Source of the DNA: Yamagishiella unicocca
Taxonomy: Eukaryota; Chlorophyta; Chlorophyceae; Chlamydomonadales; Volvocaceae
Assembly: GCA_003116995.1 (NCBI GenBank)
Contig: BDSL01000072.1
Location: 62,001 to 126,000, forward strand
Length of the DNA: 64,000 nucleotides
Direction: 5' to 3'
Part shown: piece after piece, positions 1 through 12,687 of the stretch
Layout of the letters: each line of letters begins with the position of its first letter
Numbering within the stretch: position 1 is the first letter of the stretch
The notes under the pieces: model-generated
Told to the model about the DNA's origin: nothing
Seen by the model: the letters and a program-made list of their open reading frames with translations, nothing else
Databases searched by the model: none
Translations under genes and position numbers: made by a program

Positions 1-3600
<3,600 letters not shown>

Positions 3601-3654
3601 GACCATGCTACCTGACGGTAGCAACTCGCTGGCTTTTCCTACAGTTGTTCGGCC
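3601..3654. other. chimeric junction made of three chromovirus pieces
   Basis: Left of about 3612 the sequence is minus-strand protease. Then about 30 bp matches, on the plus strand, the gag segment also found at 5684-5710 and, reversed, at 7505-7533. About 16 bp that matches the protease (VVRPT, plus orientation here, minus orientation near 5727) follows, and plus-strand integrase starts at about 3655. Three element segments thus meet within some 50 bp with no filler, which points to template switching or joining at microhomology, or to an assembly error. Confidence 0.7.
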
Positions 3655-4932
3655 AACATCGATCCCGTCGGTGCTGCTGAAATCTTCTTTAACACAATAG
3701 TGTGCTCCTATGGGTTGCCACTGATTGTGGTCAGTGATCGTGATCCCACGTTTACGGCTGCCTTTACGGAGTCGTTGTACGCTGGGTACGGCATTGACGT
3801 ACGTCATAGTTCCGCTTACCACCCACAGACGGATGGCCAAACGGAGCGTATTAATCGTGTCCTCGAGGATATGTTGCGGCATTATGTAGCCGGCGACCCT
3901 GCCTCTTGGTCTCGTTTCTCACCGATGGCTGAGTTTGCCATTAACAACTCGGTCCATGAATCCACCCATACTACGCCTTTTCGGTTGATGTATGGTTATG
4001 AACCCCTTACGCCTGCTTCCCATTTGGTCCGCAATTTGGGGGAGGCGAGGACTCGTACGCTGCGGGAACGTATGGTCCAGACACGTGCAAGGGCCGTCGC
4101 CAATGGTGCGAACCTTGGCGCCGAGCTCGCAGGCGCAAATGCTGACGCGCCAGGGGCAAACCTGGGCGCCGAGCTGGCCAACCCTCTTGCTGTTCGTTTT
4201 TCCACGGACATGCAACGCGCTTTGGAACGAGCTAAGGCATGTTTGAGTGCTGCTCGTGATCGGATGAAGAAGTGGGCTGACACGCGCCGCTCAGCAAGGG
4301 GACTGTCTGTTGGAGATCGAGTCCTTCTGAGCACGCAGCATATGCGACTTGAGGGACCGCGCAAGCTGTTGCCTCGGTTTATCGGGCCGTTTGCGGTAAC
4401 TGAAAAGATCAACGAGGTCGCGTACCGGTTGGATCTTCCACCTTCGGTTCGGCTGCATAACGTGTTTCATGTGTCACTTCTTCGCCCGTACCACGACGGT
4501 GGTCGCGCTAAGGTACCTCCACCACCTGAGATAGTCGATGGTGAGCTGGAATTTGAGGTCGAGCAAATCTTGCTTCACAAGATTGTGAAGGAGAAGCGTC
4601 GAGCCGTACGGTACTATTTGATGCGTTGGAAAGGTCAGGGTCCTGAGTACGACTCGTGGGAGCCCGAAGCACACCTGACCAACTGCGGCGATTTATTACG
4701 CGACTACTGGGCTCATCAAGGTGCAGATGTAGATGCTACGAAGTCCCAATCTCAGTCCGCACGTTCGCGTGGGACGAGTGATGGCTCGGAGCCGCAACGA
4801 GCGCCTATGATTACACGACACGGCCGTGCAATCAAGAAGCCGATGCGCTTCGCTATGTTCCTCACCCACCTATTTGCCATCAGCGGGGTTCCGGATGCCC
4901 TGCTTTCCCACTCTATGTGGCGGTGGAAGTAG
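3655..4932 (+). pseudogene. chromovirus integrase core (C-terminal part) and chromodomain
   Basis: The plus-strand frame encodes the second half of a Ty3-type integrase: the second catalytic Asp in VVSDRDPTF and the catalytic Glu in HPQTDGQTERINR. The C-terminal GPF/Y-like module follows (LLPRFIGPFAVTEKINEVAY; LHNVFHVSLLRPY). A chromodomain is encoded at about 4548-4715 (EFEVEQILLHK; YYLMRWKGQGPEYDSWEP). Chromodomains of this type bind methylated histone H3 and guide chromovirus integration. The frame ends with TAG at 4930-4932, shortly before the polypurine tract. The zinc finger and first catalytic Asp are missing, since the 5' part of the integrase lies reversed at 1455, so no functional integrase is encoded. 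Confidence 0.9.
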
Positions 4933-4963
4933 GGTTGGTTGGCTGTCGGGACGACCAGCCATT

Positions 4964-4974
4964 TAGGAGGGGGA
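4964..4974 (+). other. polypurine tract of the chromovirus
   Basis: A purine-rich stretch (AGGAGGGGGA) lies about 30 bp after the polyprotein stop codon and directly before the LTR. That is where second-strand priming starts in LTR retrotransposons. Confidence 0.7.
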
Positions 4975-4977
4975 TGA

Positions 4978-5159
4978 TGTAACGTGCAAGGGCCCGTTAC
5001 ATACATGACTATGGATGCTTATGGGGTTAAGGCAGGCAACGGCCTGTTACGCTTATGCCCGCGATGATGTCATCCGTACAGCGGATGTCCCTTAAGGTTT
5101 GGGGCTTGCCCGCGAACCGGTGTCTTTAGACGCCACCAAAAGTGGACATGTACGTTGCA
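4978..5159 (+). repeat. chromovirus LTR (single copy in the window)
   Basis: Starts TGTAACG after the polypurine tract and ends TTGCA before the putative primer-binding site, so it has the TG...CA ends of an LTR, about 182 bp. The start contains a short inverted repeat (TGTAACG / CGTTACA). It has the 3' end of a polyprotein on its left and the start of gag on its right, the arrangement of a one-LTR circle or of the inner LTR of a tandem pair. I found no second LTR copy, so the exact ends are inferred from TG/CA, polypurine tract and primer site rather than by comparison. Confidence 0.72.
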
Positions 5160-5175
5160 GCTGGTATCGAGACGA
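5160..5175 (+). other. putative primer-binding site
   Basis: GCTGGTATCGAGAC directly follows the LTR end. Its TGGTATC core matches the first seven bases of the initiator tRNA-Met primer site common in plant and algal LTR elements (TGGTATCAGAGC); the rest diverges. Confidence 0.5.
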
Positions 5176-5286
5176 TTTTCCTGATCTCTGGGCTTTGTTG
5201 AGGACCCCACTGCTTGAGACATTGTAGTCTCCTCCTAGTCGAGGGTTCGTTTTCACCTAGGTTGCCGATTCTAGTGAATCGCTAAG

Positions 5287-5709
5287 ATGTCGGACAATGT
5301 AGCAGAGCAGCTTGCGGCGACTGCTGAGGATCTCGGCGACTTGGATCTTATTGATGAGGACCCGCCTGCAGCTGGGCAGCAACAAGGTCCCGGTCCAAGC
5401 GCGGCCAAGGGGCCCAGTGCCGACGCAGGTGCTGCTGGGCGCACGGGGCGTGAGTCTGCGCGCGACGGCGATGACGTTGTCATGCGCGAGGCTCCCGAGA
5501 ACCGCGCAGGCCCGTCAAGTCGATCAAGGTTGCCGGATGCGCCAGCACAGGATAAGCGTCGCCTCATGAATGCAGAGGGCGCGCGCAAGGCTGGGCTTCC
5601 GACACGTTCGTATATCGACTTTACGTTAGATGAGCTGGACGATGTGCTGACTGTCGGTGGATATGCCACCAATGAGACGGTAGCAACTCGCTGGCTTTTC
5701 CTACAGTTT
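5287..5709 (+). pseudogene. chromovirus gag, N-terminal part
   Basis: An ATG about 115 bp after the primer site opens a frame for an acidic, Gln/Gly/Ser-rich N-terminus (MSDNVAEQLAATAEDLGDLD) followed by a folded-looking stretch (SYIDFTLDELDDVLTVGGY; NETVATRWLFLQF). The last 70 bp of coding sequence is repeated, in opposite orientation, at the start of the gag C-terminal block near 7564-7505. Past 5710 the frame runs into the reverse complement of the protease, so the native gag is broken here. There is no transmembrane segment or enzyme motif. Confidence 0.8.
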
Positions 5710-5711
5710 GT

Positions 5712-6752
5712 ACCGTTTGTTGGCCGAACAACAGTCGACGCATCAGGCGGTTGTATGTGCAACCCTACACGGCGAGCAAAACCCGTGCTTAGCAGATGAG
5801 CCGGCTGGCAACCCGTGTCGATGAGAATGGTCGCCTCCTTGTGGCACACAGCTCCTGCAAACTGCATGACCAAGCTGGGAGAAACAGTGAACGGAACAGG
5901 CATGGCAGCGCAAACAGCAGCATCCTGATGCTGTACGGGAGGGTCATACCAAAACTCCATACCGTACGGCACCCCGTTCACACGTGGTGGAGCACTACCT
6001 TTCACCTTAGCAGCAGTGAACAAGTGATACCCTGCATGAAACTCGTGCAGCTTTTGCATGCCCACAAGCAACGGTCGCCACCGCGCGTGAACCCACTTGG
6101 GCAACAGAAAGCCGCCTGAAGTGGTAGCCGGTGCGAACGTTTTGCAACGCAGGTAGTGACGCAGGAACTCCTCAATGCGAGCCCGTGGTGGGTGCATCCA
6201 AACATGATGCCCTGCGCAACTATCATGCAAGAAGCTAGTGGTAGGCGAGCTAAACTTCGGACACATAGCATTGGACCCGTCATCGGATGCGCATGCGTCC
6301 CAAGTGAAATGCCGACCTGTTAACCGCTGCAATTGCTGGAACTCAGGCTTGCGAATGGTATGCTCGGGCGGTACGGGAACAGCTGCGACTGGCATAGAAC
6401 TGTTCGTCTTAGCGTTACACGTGCGCCCTGCTGGCGCCTCCAACGCACGAGCAGTCGTAGCCGAGTCCAGGTTTTGTCGTACACGCTGTACATCCTTCTT
6501 AGTCGCAACCTCGTCTCGCAACGGTTGATCCGAACTAACGGTCAAAACAGGTGCATTCCTTGCTCCCTCCGTACATATGCGCCCAGAAGTCACGCGTCCA
6601 GACGCCGACTCTTTTGGCAGCAAAACATCAGCATCGCCTTGCACAGCCTCAGAAGCTGCCGCAAACGAGCTTGAAACACATAAGCCCCGCGTACACGGCA
6701 TAGTCCCGTCATCGCCGTGGGGTGGGTCCAAACCCATGCAAGGCACCTCACG
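5712..6752 (-). pseudogene. chromovirus pol start: Dam-methylase-like domain and aspartic protease
   Basis: On the minus strand this frame continues in phase straight after the gag UGA stop at 6753-6755, without an intervening shift. It first encodes a Ser/Thr/Ala-rich linker. Next, at about 6320-6120, comes a stretch with the spacing of phage-type DNA N6-adenine methyltransferases (FTWDACASDDGSNAMCPKF, then VWMHPP where active enzymes have NPP[Y/F]). A retropepsin with the catalytic triad in ILIDTGC near 5820 follows. At 5711 the sequence switches to gag in the other orientation. The methylase-like assignment rests on motif pattern only, and the altered NPP motif argues against catalysis. 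The protease call is firm. Confidence 0.72.
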
Positions 6753-7564
6753 TCAGGGCTTCTGACGCTCGTAGAAAAAGAACTCTCCGCGCGCAAACTT
6801 GCCATCAGCCTGCGAGCAGTCTTGCGCAAAATGCCGATCCGACTCGCAAAGCAGGCACAGCTTACGCTCCTTCAAGGCCTCGATCTCGGCCCCGGTACGC
6901 CCCTTAATCCAAATGGTCTTGGCGGCGGCCGTAGGACGACGAAATCGTGCACTGAGGGGGATACGCTCTGGCATGCCTGACCCTTTCGGCTTCTTGGCGG
7001 GGTGTTGCAACCTCCCACCAGAGGGCCGTTCACGACCGACAGAAACAGAGCGTCCCGAACCGGAGCCACTAGCACCCGATCCCGATGCACCACCCTTCGC
7101 CCCTCCCGCAGCGAGCGTCTTCACCTCTGCTGCGAAGTTCTTGAGGTGTGCTAGGAACGCCTTCAGGTCCGTCCACTCCTTCTTGTCCGTGGAGCGGTCG
7201 TACATGAAGCGGTCCTTCAAAGCGTCCGGCGCAAGGTCCACGAGCAGATAGACGAAAAGAGCGTCAGGTGTCTTGGCCGGAAGCTCGCGCTTCAAGTCAG
7301 TGACCAACTGAACCGCCTCGTCCACTGTCCGGAACGGCTTCGCCGACTTGAGCCGGCGGATGCCGTTATAGACCGATGCACCCTCGGCCGTCGTAATATA
7401 AGCCTTGAACCAATCCTTGAGCCACGACATGTTGGGAATGACCGGTGGGTCCAGCGCCGCAACCGCCTCCCTCAAATCAATAACAGTCTGTGGCGGGGAA
7501 AACTGTAGGAAAAGCCAGCGAGTTGCTACCGTCTCATTGGTGGCATATCCACCGACAGTCAGCA
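6753..7564 (-). pseudogene. chromovirus gag, C-terminal part with CCHC zinc knuckle
   Basis: The minus-strand frame begins at LTVGGYATNETVATRW (shared with the plus-strand gag block). It runs through a retrotransposon gag capsid-like region (MSWLKDWFKAYITTAEGASV; DRFMYDRSTDKKEWTDLKAF), then a Gly/Ser/Arg-rich nucleic-acid-binding stretch. A CCHC zinc knuckle CLLCESDRHFAQDC (C-x2-C-x4-H-x4-C) lies near 6860-6818. It ends at a UGA at 6753-6755. The pol frame follows in the same reading frame. The 5' side fades into the AT palindrome at 7565-7588, so the gag start is missing from this block. Confidence 0.85.
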
Positions 7565-7612
7565 CATATATATATATATATATATATATGCTGACTGTCG
7601 GTGGATATGCCA

Positions 7613-7617
<5 letters not shown>
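7536..7617. repeat. 29-bp perfect inverted repeat with AT core (gag-derived)
   Basis: Positions 7536-7564 and 7589-7617 are perfect reverse complements of 29 bp (gag coding sequence around LTVGGYATN), separated by a 24-bp run of AT dinucleotides. As single-stranded DNA or RNA this would form a long hairpin. Confidence 0.95.

Positions 7618-7650
<33 letters not shown>
7618..7650. repeat. (AT)n tract between two palindromes
   Basis: A pure AT run of about 33 bp links the gag-derived inverted repeat to the next palindrome. Confidence 0.95.
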
Positions 7651-7653
<3 letters not shown>

Positions 7654-7688
7654 GCATGGGTGCATATATATATATGCACCCATGCCGA
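7651..7688. repeat. 38-bp perfect palindrome with AT core
   Basis: TCGGCATGGGTGCA at 7651-7664 is repeated inverted at 7675-7688 around TATATATATA. The right arm ends exactly where the GA-rich 3' tail of the LINE copy starts, so this palindrome forms that copy's 3' flank. Confidence 0.95.
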
Positions 7689-9877
7689 TGAGAGAGAGAG
7701 AGACCGCGTTACAGTGGCCGCACGACAGGCGGCACCCGCCCTTATCCCGGCGGGAAAGCACTGCGGAAGAGACACGGAACCAAGGTCGGGTACGGGCAAC
7801 AGCAGGCAAACAGCATCATGCAAAGTCAGCACAAGCGACGGCAGGACACGGCCCCATGCAGGCCACCCTTACGCGTCAAAACCACCACAAAAGCCCCCAT
7901 TGGCTCACCTGCCCATCACCCGCACCACTCGTATCTCGAACCAGCAAAGGTGGCACCAGGAAAGAAAGAACGAAAGAACAAACAGCATCCAAGGCAGGCT
8001 AGCTAGGGCGGCACGGCGCACATGAGCCGACCCCCGGTTACGAACAAAAATGGGTGGTCCACCCCCACGTCACCCCAGTCCTTGCGGGGCAAACCCAAGC
8101 CCGCAAAGTCCCGCAGCAAGACCCAGAACTTAGCAAGGAGGCCAGAACGCAGAGCAGCAGGGAGGGTGGTGCCGGAGAGCCGATGAGAGTGTATGTACCG
8201 GCGCGCCCACTCCATCGCGTTGAGCGCCGCCAACGCCACCACATCCCACACACACTGCAGCACAGTGGTCGGATCCGGCGACACACACAACCACACATGC
8301 TCACGCGTGACCCCGCACCCACAGCAGACTTCCAGTTCATCCCAGAGCGGGCGGACGAGGGGGCAAGACCAAAAGTGATGCAAGCGCGGCGACTCGGCCA
8401 CACCCGCTGCAGCGGGGTAACAGCCGCAAGCACACGGTTCGGGTGGGACCAGCGGGAGGTGAGAGGAGCCCGGCATGGGCACCCCGTCAACCGCCAGCCG
8501 CCAGAGGACCTCCTTCCACCGCGGCTCCCACTTAAGACGCTTCCACAACCGCCGCCATACCGCGCGTAACGCCACAAGGGCCGCCTCGGGCGTGGCAGCC
8601 ACAGCAGGGGACAGCCCGAGCGCCTCCCGCACATACGCCGCATGACAGGCCTGCCTGGGGCGCTCCAGTTCCGCCGCCTGGAGCAGGGTGCCCAGCTTGA
8701 CGGTGAAGGAGGTGAGGGGCAGCACGGCGTCCACACCCAGCCGCCACCCCAGGCGAGCAAGGAGGAGAGCATCCACCTCGTCAGGCGACGGCGGGGCGGG
8801 GCCATCGGGCGCCAGGCGAGCAGCAGCGAGCCATGCGGGCGAGATGTCAGAAAGGAGAGCGGCCACCGCAGCCCGCGCCGCGATGCGATCTTGGAGCGCA
8901 CCCATGGCCAGCTCGGAGGGCGCCAGCTCGTGCCGTACGAGCGTCGTCCAGCGCTCAGCCAGCCGGCTGAAGATGGCCATGCCCGGCGTCGTCGCCAGGG
9001 CATGGGCGCGCTCCACCTCAAACGCGGTCATAGCGTCCTGCACCCGGACGGCGTCGCCGACGGTCAGCAGGCGGCGGCACATGGTGAGGGGGCCATGGAT
9101 AGCCTCCAACCCCGGCCGCCGGCCCGGCGCCCCCGCGTTGGGCAGGAGCGGGTTGCCCCACAGCGGCGCGTTGAAGCACCAGACGCCCGGCTCCAGGGGG
9201 GGGTCCGCGACGTCAGACAGGGGGGGGAGGTGACCGAGGCTCGTGGCAAGCCGGTGGATGTCCGGGGGCAAGCTTAAGGGGGCGCCGAGCCACGGGCCAT
9301 CCGGGCGAGCTGTGGTGACGGCCAGCGGGCGGAAGGCAGGGTGGAGGGTAGAGAGGAAGGAGACCGCAATCCGGACCCACGGCGCGCGGGCAGCCGGGGG
9401 CTGCAGCGCGGAGCGGGCGACCGTCAGGCTCCACTTGGCATGCCGGCTGAGGACATGCAGCCGAAGGGGCAGTACACCGAAGCCGCCGATGGTGGGATGA
9501 CCGGAGAGCAGGCGGAGGGGGACACCAGTGAAACGGCGCTGGGCGTCATCAGGGCCTAGCTCCCGATCCACCAGCTTTGCGACAAGGGCCATGATGCCAG
9601 CAAGGACCTCCGCCGGCGGCAGCCCCGAGTGCTCCATGTGGTACGTCGCCATATGGAGAGCATAAGCTGCAGCCGCAGTGGCACGGCCGAACATCGACAG
9701 GGCCATGCGGGAGATCTTTTGGAGACGGCGGCGGGCCTCCGACATCCGTGACGCCCAATCGAGGACGGGGGCGGCAGGCGGATTGGTGAAGGGGATGCCC
9801 AGCGCCACCGCAGCGGGCACGATCCGAAGGCCAGCGAGGGCAGGGGGCGGGGGAGAAGGGGAGGGGCGAGGCACCCC
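7689..9877 (-). mobile_element. 5'-truncated LINE copy C
   Basis: The minus strand encodes the C-terminal part of ORF2 (stop at 8003-8005) with the zinc-knuckle region, followed by the 3' UTR (8002 down to about 7700) and a (TC)n AT tail. It matches the full LINE at 12376-14562 almost base for base. Truncation is at 9877, where the full element enters its GC-rich Ala/Pro linker. Four extra bases (9878-9881) separate the truncation point from the shared junction CTTCCGATG of the next copy. It has no RT domain and cannot move by itself. Confidence 0.92.
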
Positions 9878-9890
9878 TCCCCTTCCGATG

Positions 9891-12221
9891 AGAGAGAGAG
9901 AGACCGCGTTACAGTGGCCGCACGACAGGCGGCACCCGCCCTTATCCCGGCGGGAAAGCACTGCGGAAGAGACACGGAACCAAGGTCGGGTACGGGCAAC
10001 AGCAGGCAAACAGCATCATGCAAAGTCAGCACAAGCGACGGCAGGACACGGCCCCATGCAGGCCACCCTTACGCGTCAAAACCACCACAAAAGCCCCCAT
10101 TGGCTCACCTGCCCATCACCCGCACCACTCGTATCTCGAACCAGCAAAGGTGGCACCAGGAAAGAAAGAACGAAAGAACAAACAGCATCCAAGGCAGGCT
10201 AGCTAGGGCGGCACGGCGCACATGAGCCGACCCCCGGTTACGAACAAAAATGGGTGGTCCACCCCCACGTCACCCCAGTCCTTGCGGGGCAAACCCAAGC
10301 CCGCAAAGTCCCGCAGCAAGGCCCAGAACTTAGCAAGGAGGCCAGAACGCATAGCAGCAGGGAGGGTGGTGCCGGAGAGCCGATGAGAGTGTATGTACCG
10401 GCGCGCCCACTCCATCGCGTTGAGCGCCGCCAACGCCACCACATCCCACACACACTGCAGCACAGTGGTCGGATCCGGCGACACACACAACCACACATGC
10501 TCACGCGTGACCCCGCACCCACAGCAGACTTCCAGTTCATCCCAGAGCGGGCGGACGAGGGGGCAAGACCAAAAGTGATGCAAGCGCGGCGACTCGGCCA
10601 CACCCGCTGCAGCGGGGTAACAGCCGCAAGCACACGGTTCGGGTGGGACCAGCGGGAGGTGAGAGGAGCCCGGCATGGGCACCCCGTCAACCGCCAGCCG
10701 CCAGAGGACCTCCTTCCACCGCGGCTCCCACTTAAGACGCTTCCACAACCGCCGCCATACCGCGCGTAACGCCACAAGGGCCGCCTCGGGCGTGGCAGCC
10801 ACAGCAGGGGACAGCCCGAGCGCCTCCCGCACATACGCCGCATGACAGGCCTGCCTGGGGCGCTCCAGTTCCGCCGCCTGGAGCAGGGTGCCCAGCTTGA
10901 CGGTGAAGGAGGTGAGGGGCAGCACGGCGTCCACACCCAGCCGCCACCCCAGGCGAGCAAGGAGGAGAGCATCCACCTCGTCAGGCGACGGCGGGGCGGG
11001 GCCATCGGGCGCCAGGCGAGCAGCAGCGAGCCATGCGGGCGAGATGTCAGAAAGGAGAGCGGCCACCGCAGCCCGCGCCGCGATGCGATCTTGGAGCGCA
11101 CCCATGGCCAGCTCGGAGGGCGCCAGCTCGTGCCGTACGAGCGTCGTCCAGCGCTCAGCCAGCCGGCTGAAGATGGCCATGCCCGGCGTCGTCGCCAGGG
11201 CATGGGCGCGCTCCACCGCAAACGCGGTCATAGCGTCCTGCACCCGGACGGCGTCGCCGACGGTCAGCAGGCGGCGGCACATGGTGAGGGGGCCATGGAT
11301 AGCCTCCAACCCCGGCCGCCGGCCCGGCGCCCCCGCGTTGGGCAGGAGCGGGTTGCCCCACAGCGGCGCGTGGAAGCACCAGACGCCCGGCTCCAGGGGG
11401 GGGTCCGCGACGTCAGACAGGGGGGGGAGGTGACCGAGGCTCGTGGCAAGCCGGTGGATGTCCGGGGGCAAGCTTAAGGGGGCGCCGAGCCACGGGCCAT
11501 CCGGGCGAGCTGTGGTGACGGCCAGCGGGCGGAAGGCAGGGTGGAGGGTAGAGAGGAAGGAGACCGCAATCCGGACCCACGGCGCGCGGGCAGCCGGGGG
11601 CTGCAGCGCGGAGCGGGCGACCGTCAGGCTCCACTTGGCATGCCGGCTGAGGACATGCAGCCGAAGGGGCAGTACACCGAAGCCGCCGATGGTGGGATGA
11701 CCGGAGAGCAGGCGGAGGGGGACACCAGTGAAACGGCGCTGGGCGTCATCAGGGCCTAGCTCCCGATCCACCAGCTTTGCGACAAGGGCCATGATGCCAG
11801 CAAGGACCTCCGCCGGCGGCAGCCCCGAGTGCTCCATGTGGTACGTCGCCATATGGAGAGCATAAGCTGCAGCCGCAGTGGCACGGCCGAACATCGACAG
11901 GGCCATGCGGGAGATCTTTTGGAGACGGCGGCGGGCCTCCGACATCCGTGACGCCCAATCGAGGACGGGGGCGGCAGGCGGATTGGTGAAGGGGATGCCC
12001 AGCGCCACCGCAGCGGGCACGATCCGAAGGCCAGCGAGGGCAGGGGGCGGGGGAGAAGGGGAGGGGCGAGGCACCCCGGGAGCGGTGGCGGCAAGGGATG
12101 GCGACGTGGAGGGACCCGGGGCGGCCAGGGCGCCAGCGGCTGCGGCGAGGGCGCCCACGACCACGACAGCTGCAGCACCGCGGCCACGACGCCGACGACC
12201 GCGGCGAGCCAGCCCTGGTGG
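9891..12221 (-). mobile_element. 5'-truncated LINE copy B
   Basis: Same organisation as copy C: ORF2 C-terminal part (stop at 10203-10205), 3' UTR and a (TC)n tail ending at the shared junction. It is 5'-truncated at 12221, about 145 bp further into the element than copy C and again inside the GC-rich linker region. Differences from the full copy are a handful of substitutions. Its 5' side abuts CTTCCGATGAGAG, the tail of the 3'-UTR remnant to the right, so it lies head-to-tail with its neighbours. Confidence 0.92.
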
Positions 12222-12230
12222 CTTCCGATG

Positions 12231-12375
12231 AGAGAGAGACCGCGTTACAGTGGCCGCACGACAGGCGGCACCCGCCCTTATCCCGGCGGGAAAGCACTGC
12301 CCATCACCCGCACCACTCGTATCTCGAACCAGCAAAGGTGGCACCAGGAAAGAAAGAACGAAAGAACAAACAGCA
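12231..12375 (-). mobile_element. LINE 3'-UTR remnant with internal deletion
   Basis: This contains the last part and the first part of the LINE 3' UTR but lacks about 245 bp between them. The deletion joint is at the shared CTGC (near 12298). It carries the GA-rich tail on its left side and touches the tail of the full-length copy on its right. It looks like a severely truncated and internally deleted insertion. Confidence 0.88.
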
Positions 12376-12687
12376 TGAGAGAGAGAGACCGCGTTACAGT
12401 GGCCGCACGACAGGCGGCACCCGCCCTTATCCCGGCGGGAAAGCACTGCGGAAGAGACACGGAACCAAGGTCGGGTACGGGCAACAGCAGGCAAACAGCA
12501 TCATGCAAAGTCAGCACAAGCGACGGCAGGACACGGCCCCATGCAGGCCACCCTTACGCGTCAAAACCACCACAAAAGCCCCCATTGGCTCACCTGCCCA
12601 TCACCCGCACCACTCGTATCTCGAACCAGCAAAGGTGGCACCAGGAAAGAAAGAACGAAAGAACAAACAGCAGCCAAGGCAGGCTAG

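Noticed and set aside
8054..9277. Plus-strand frames of 170-210 codons repeated in copies B, C and A
   Set aside because: They repeat only because the LINE is repeated; the minus strand carries the conserved domain.
7689..12390. Cellular gene family in tandem for the repeated 600-700-codon frames
   Set aside because: They are C-terminal parts of the LINE ORF2, each ending in the same 3' UTR and (TC)n tail.
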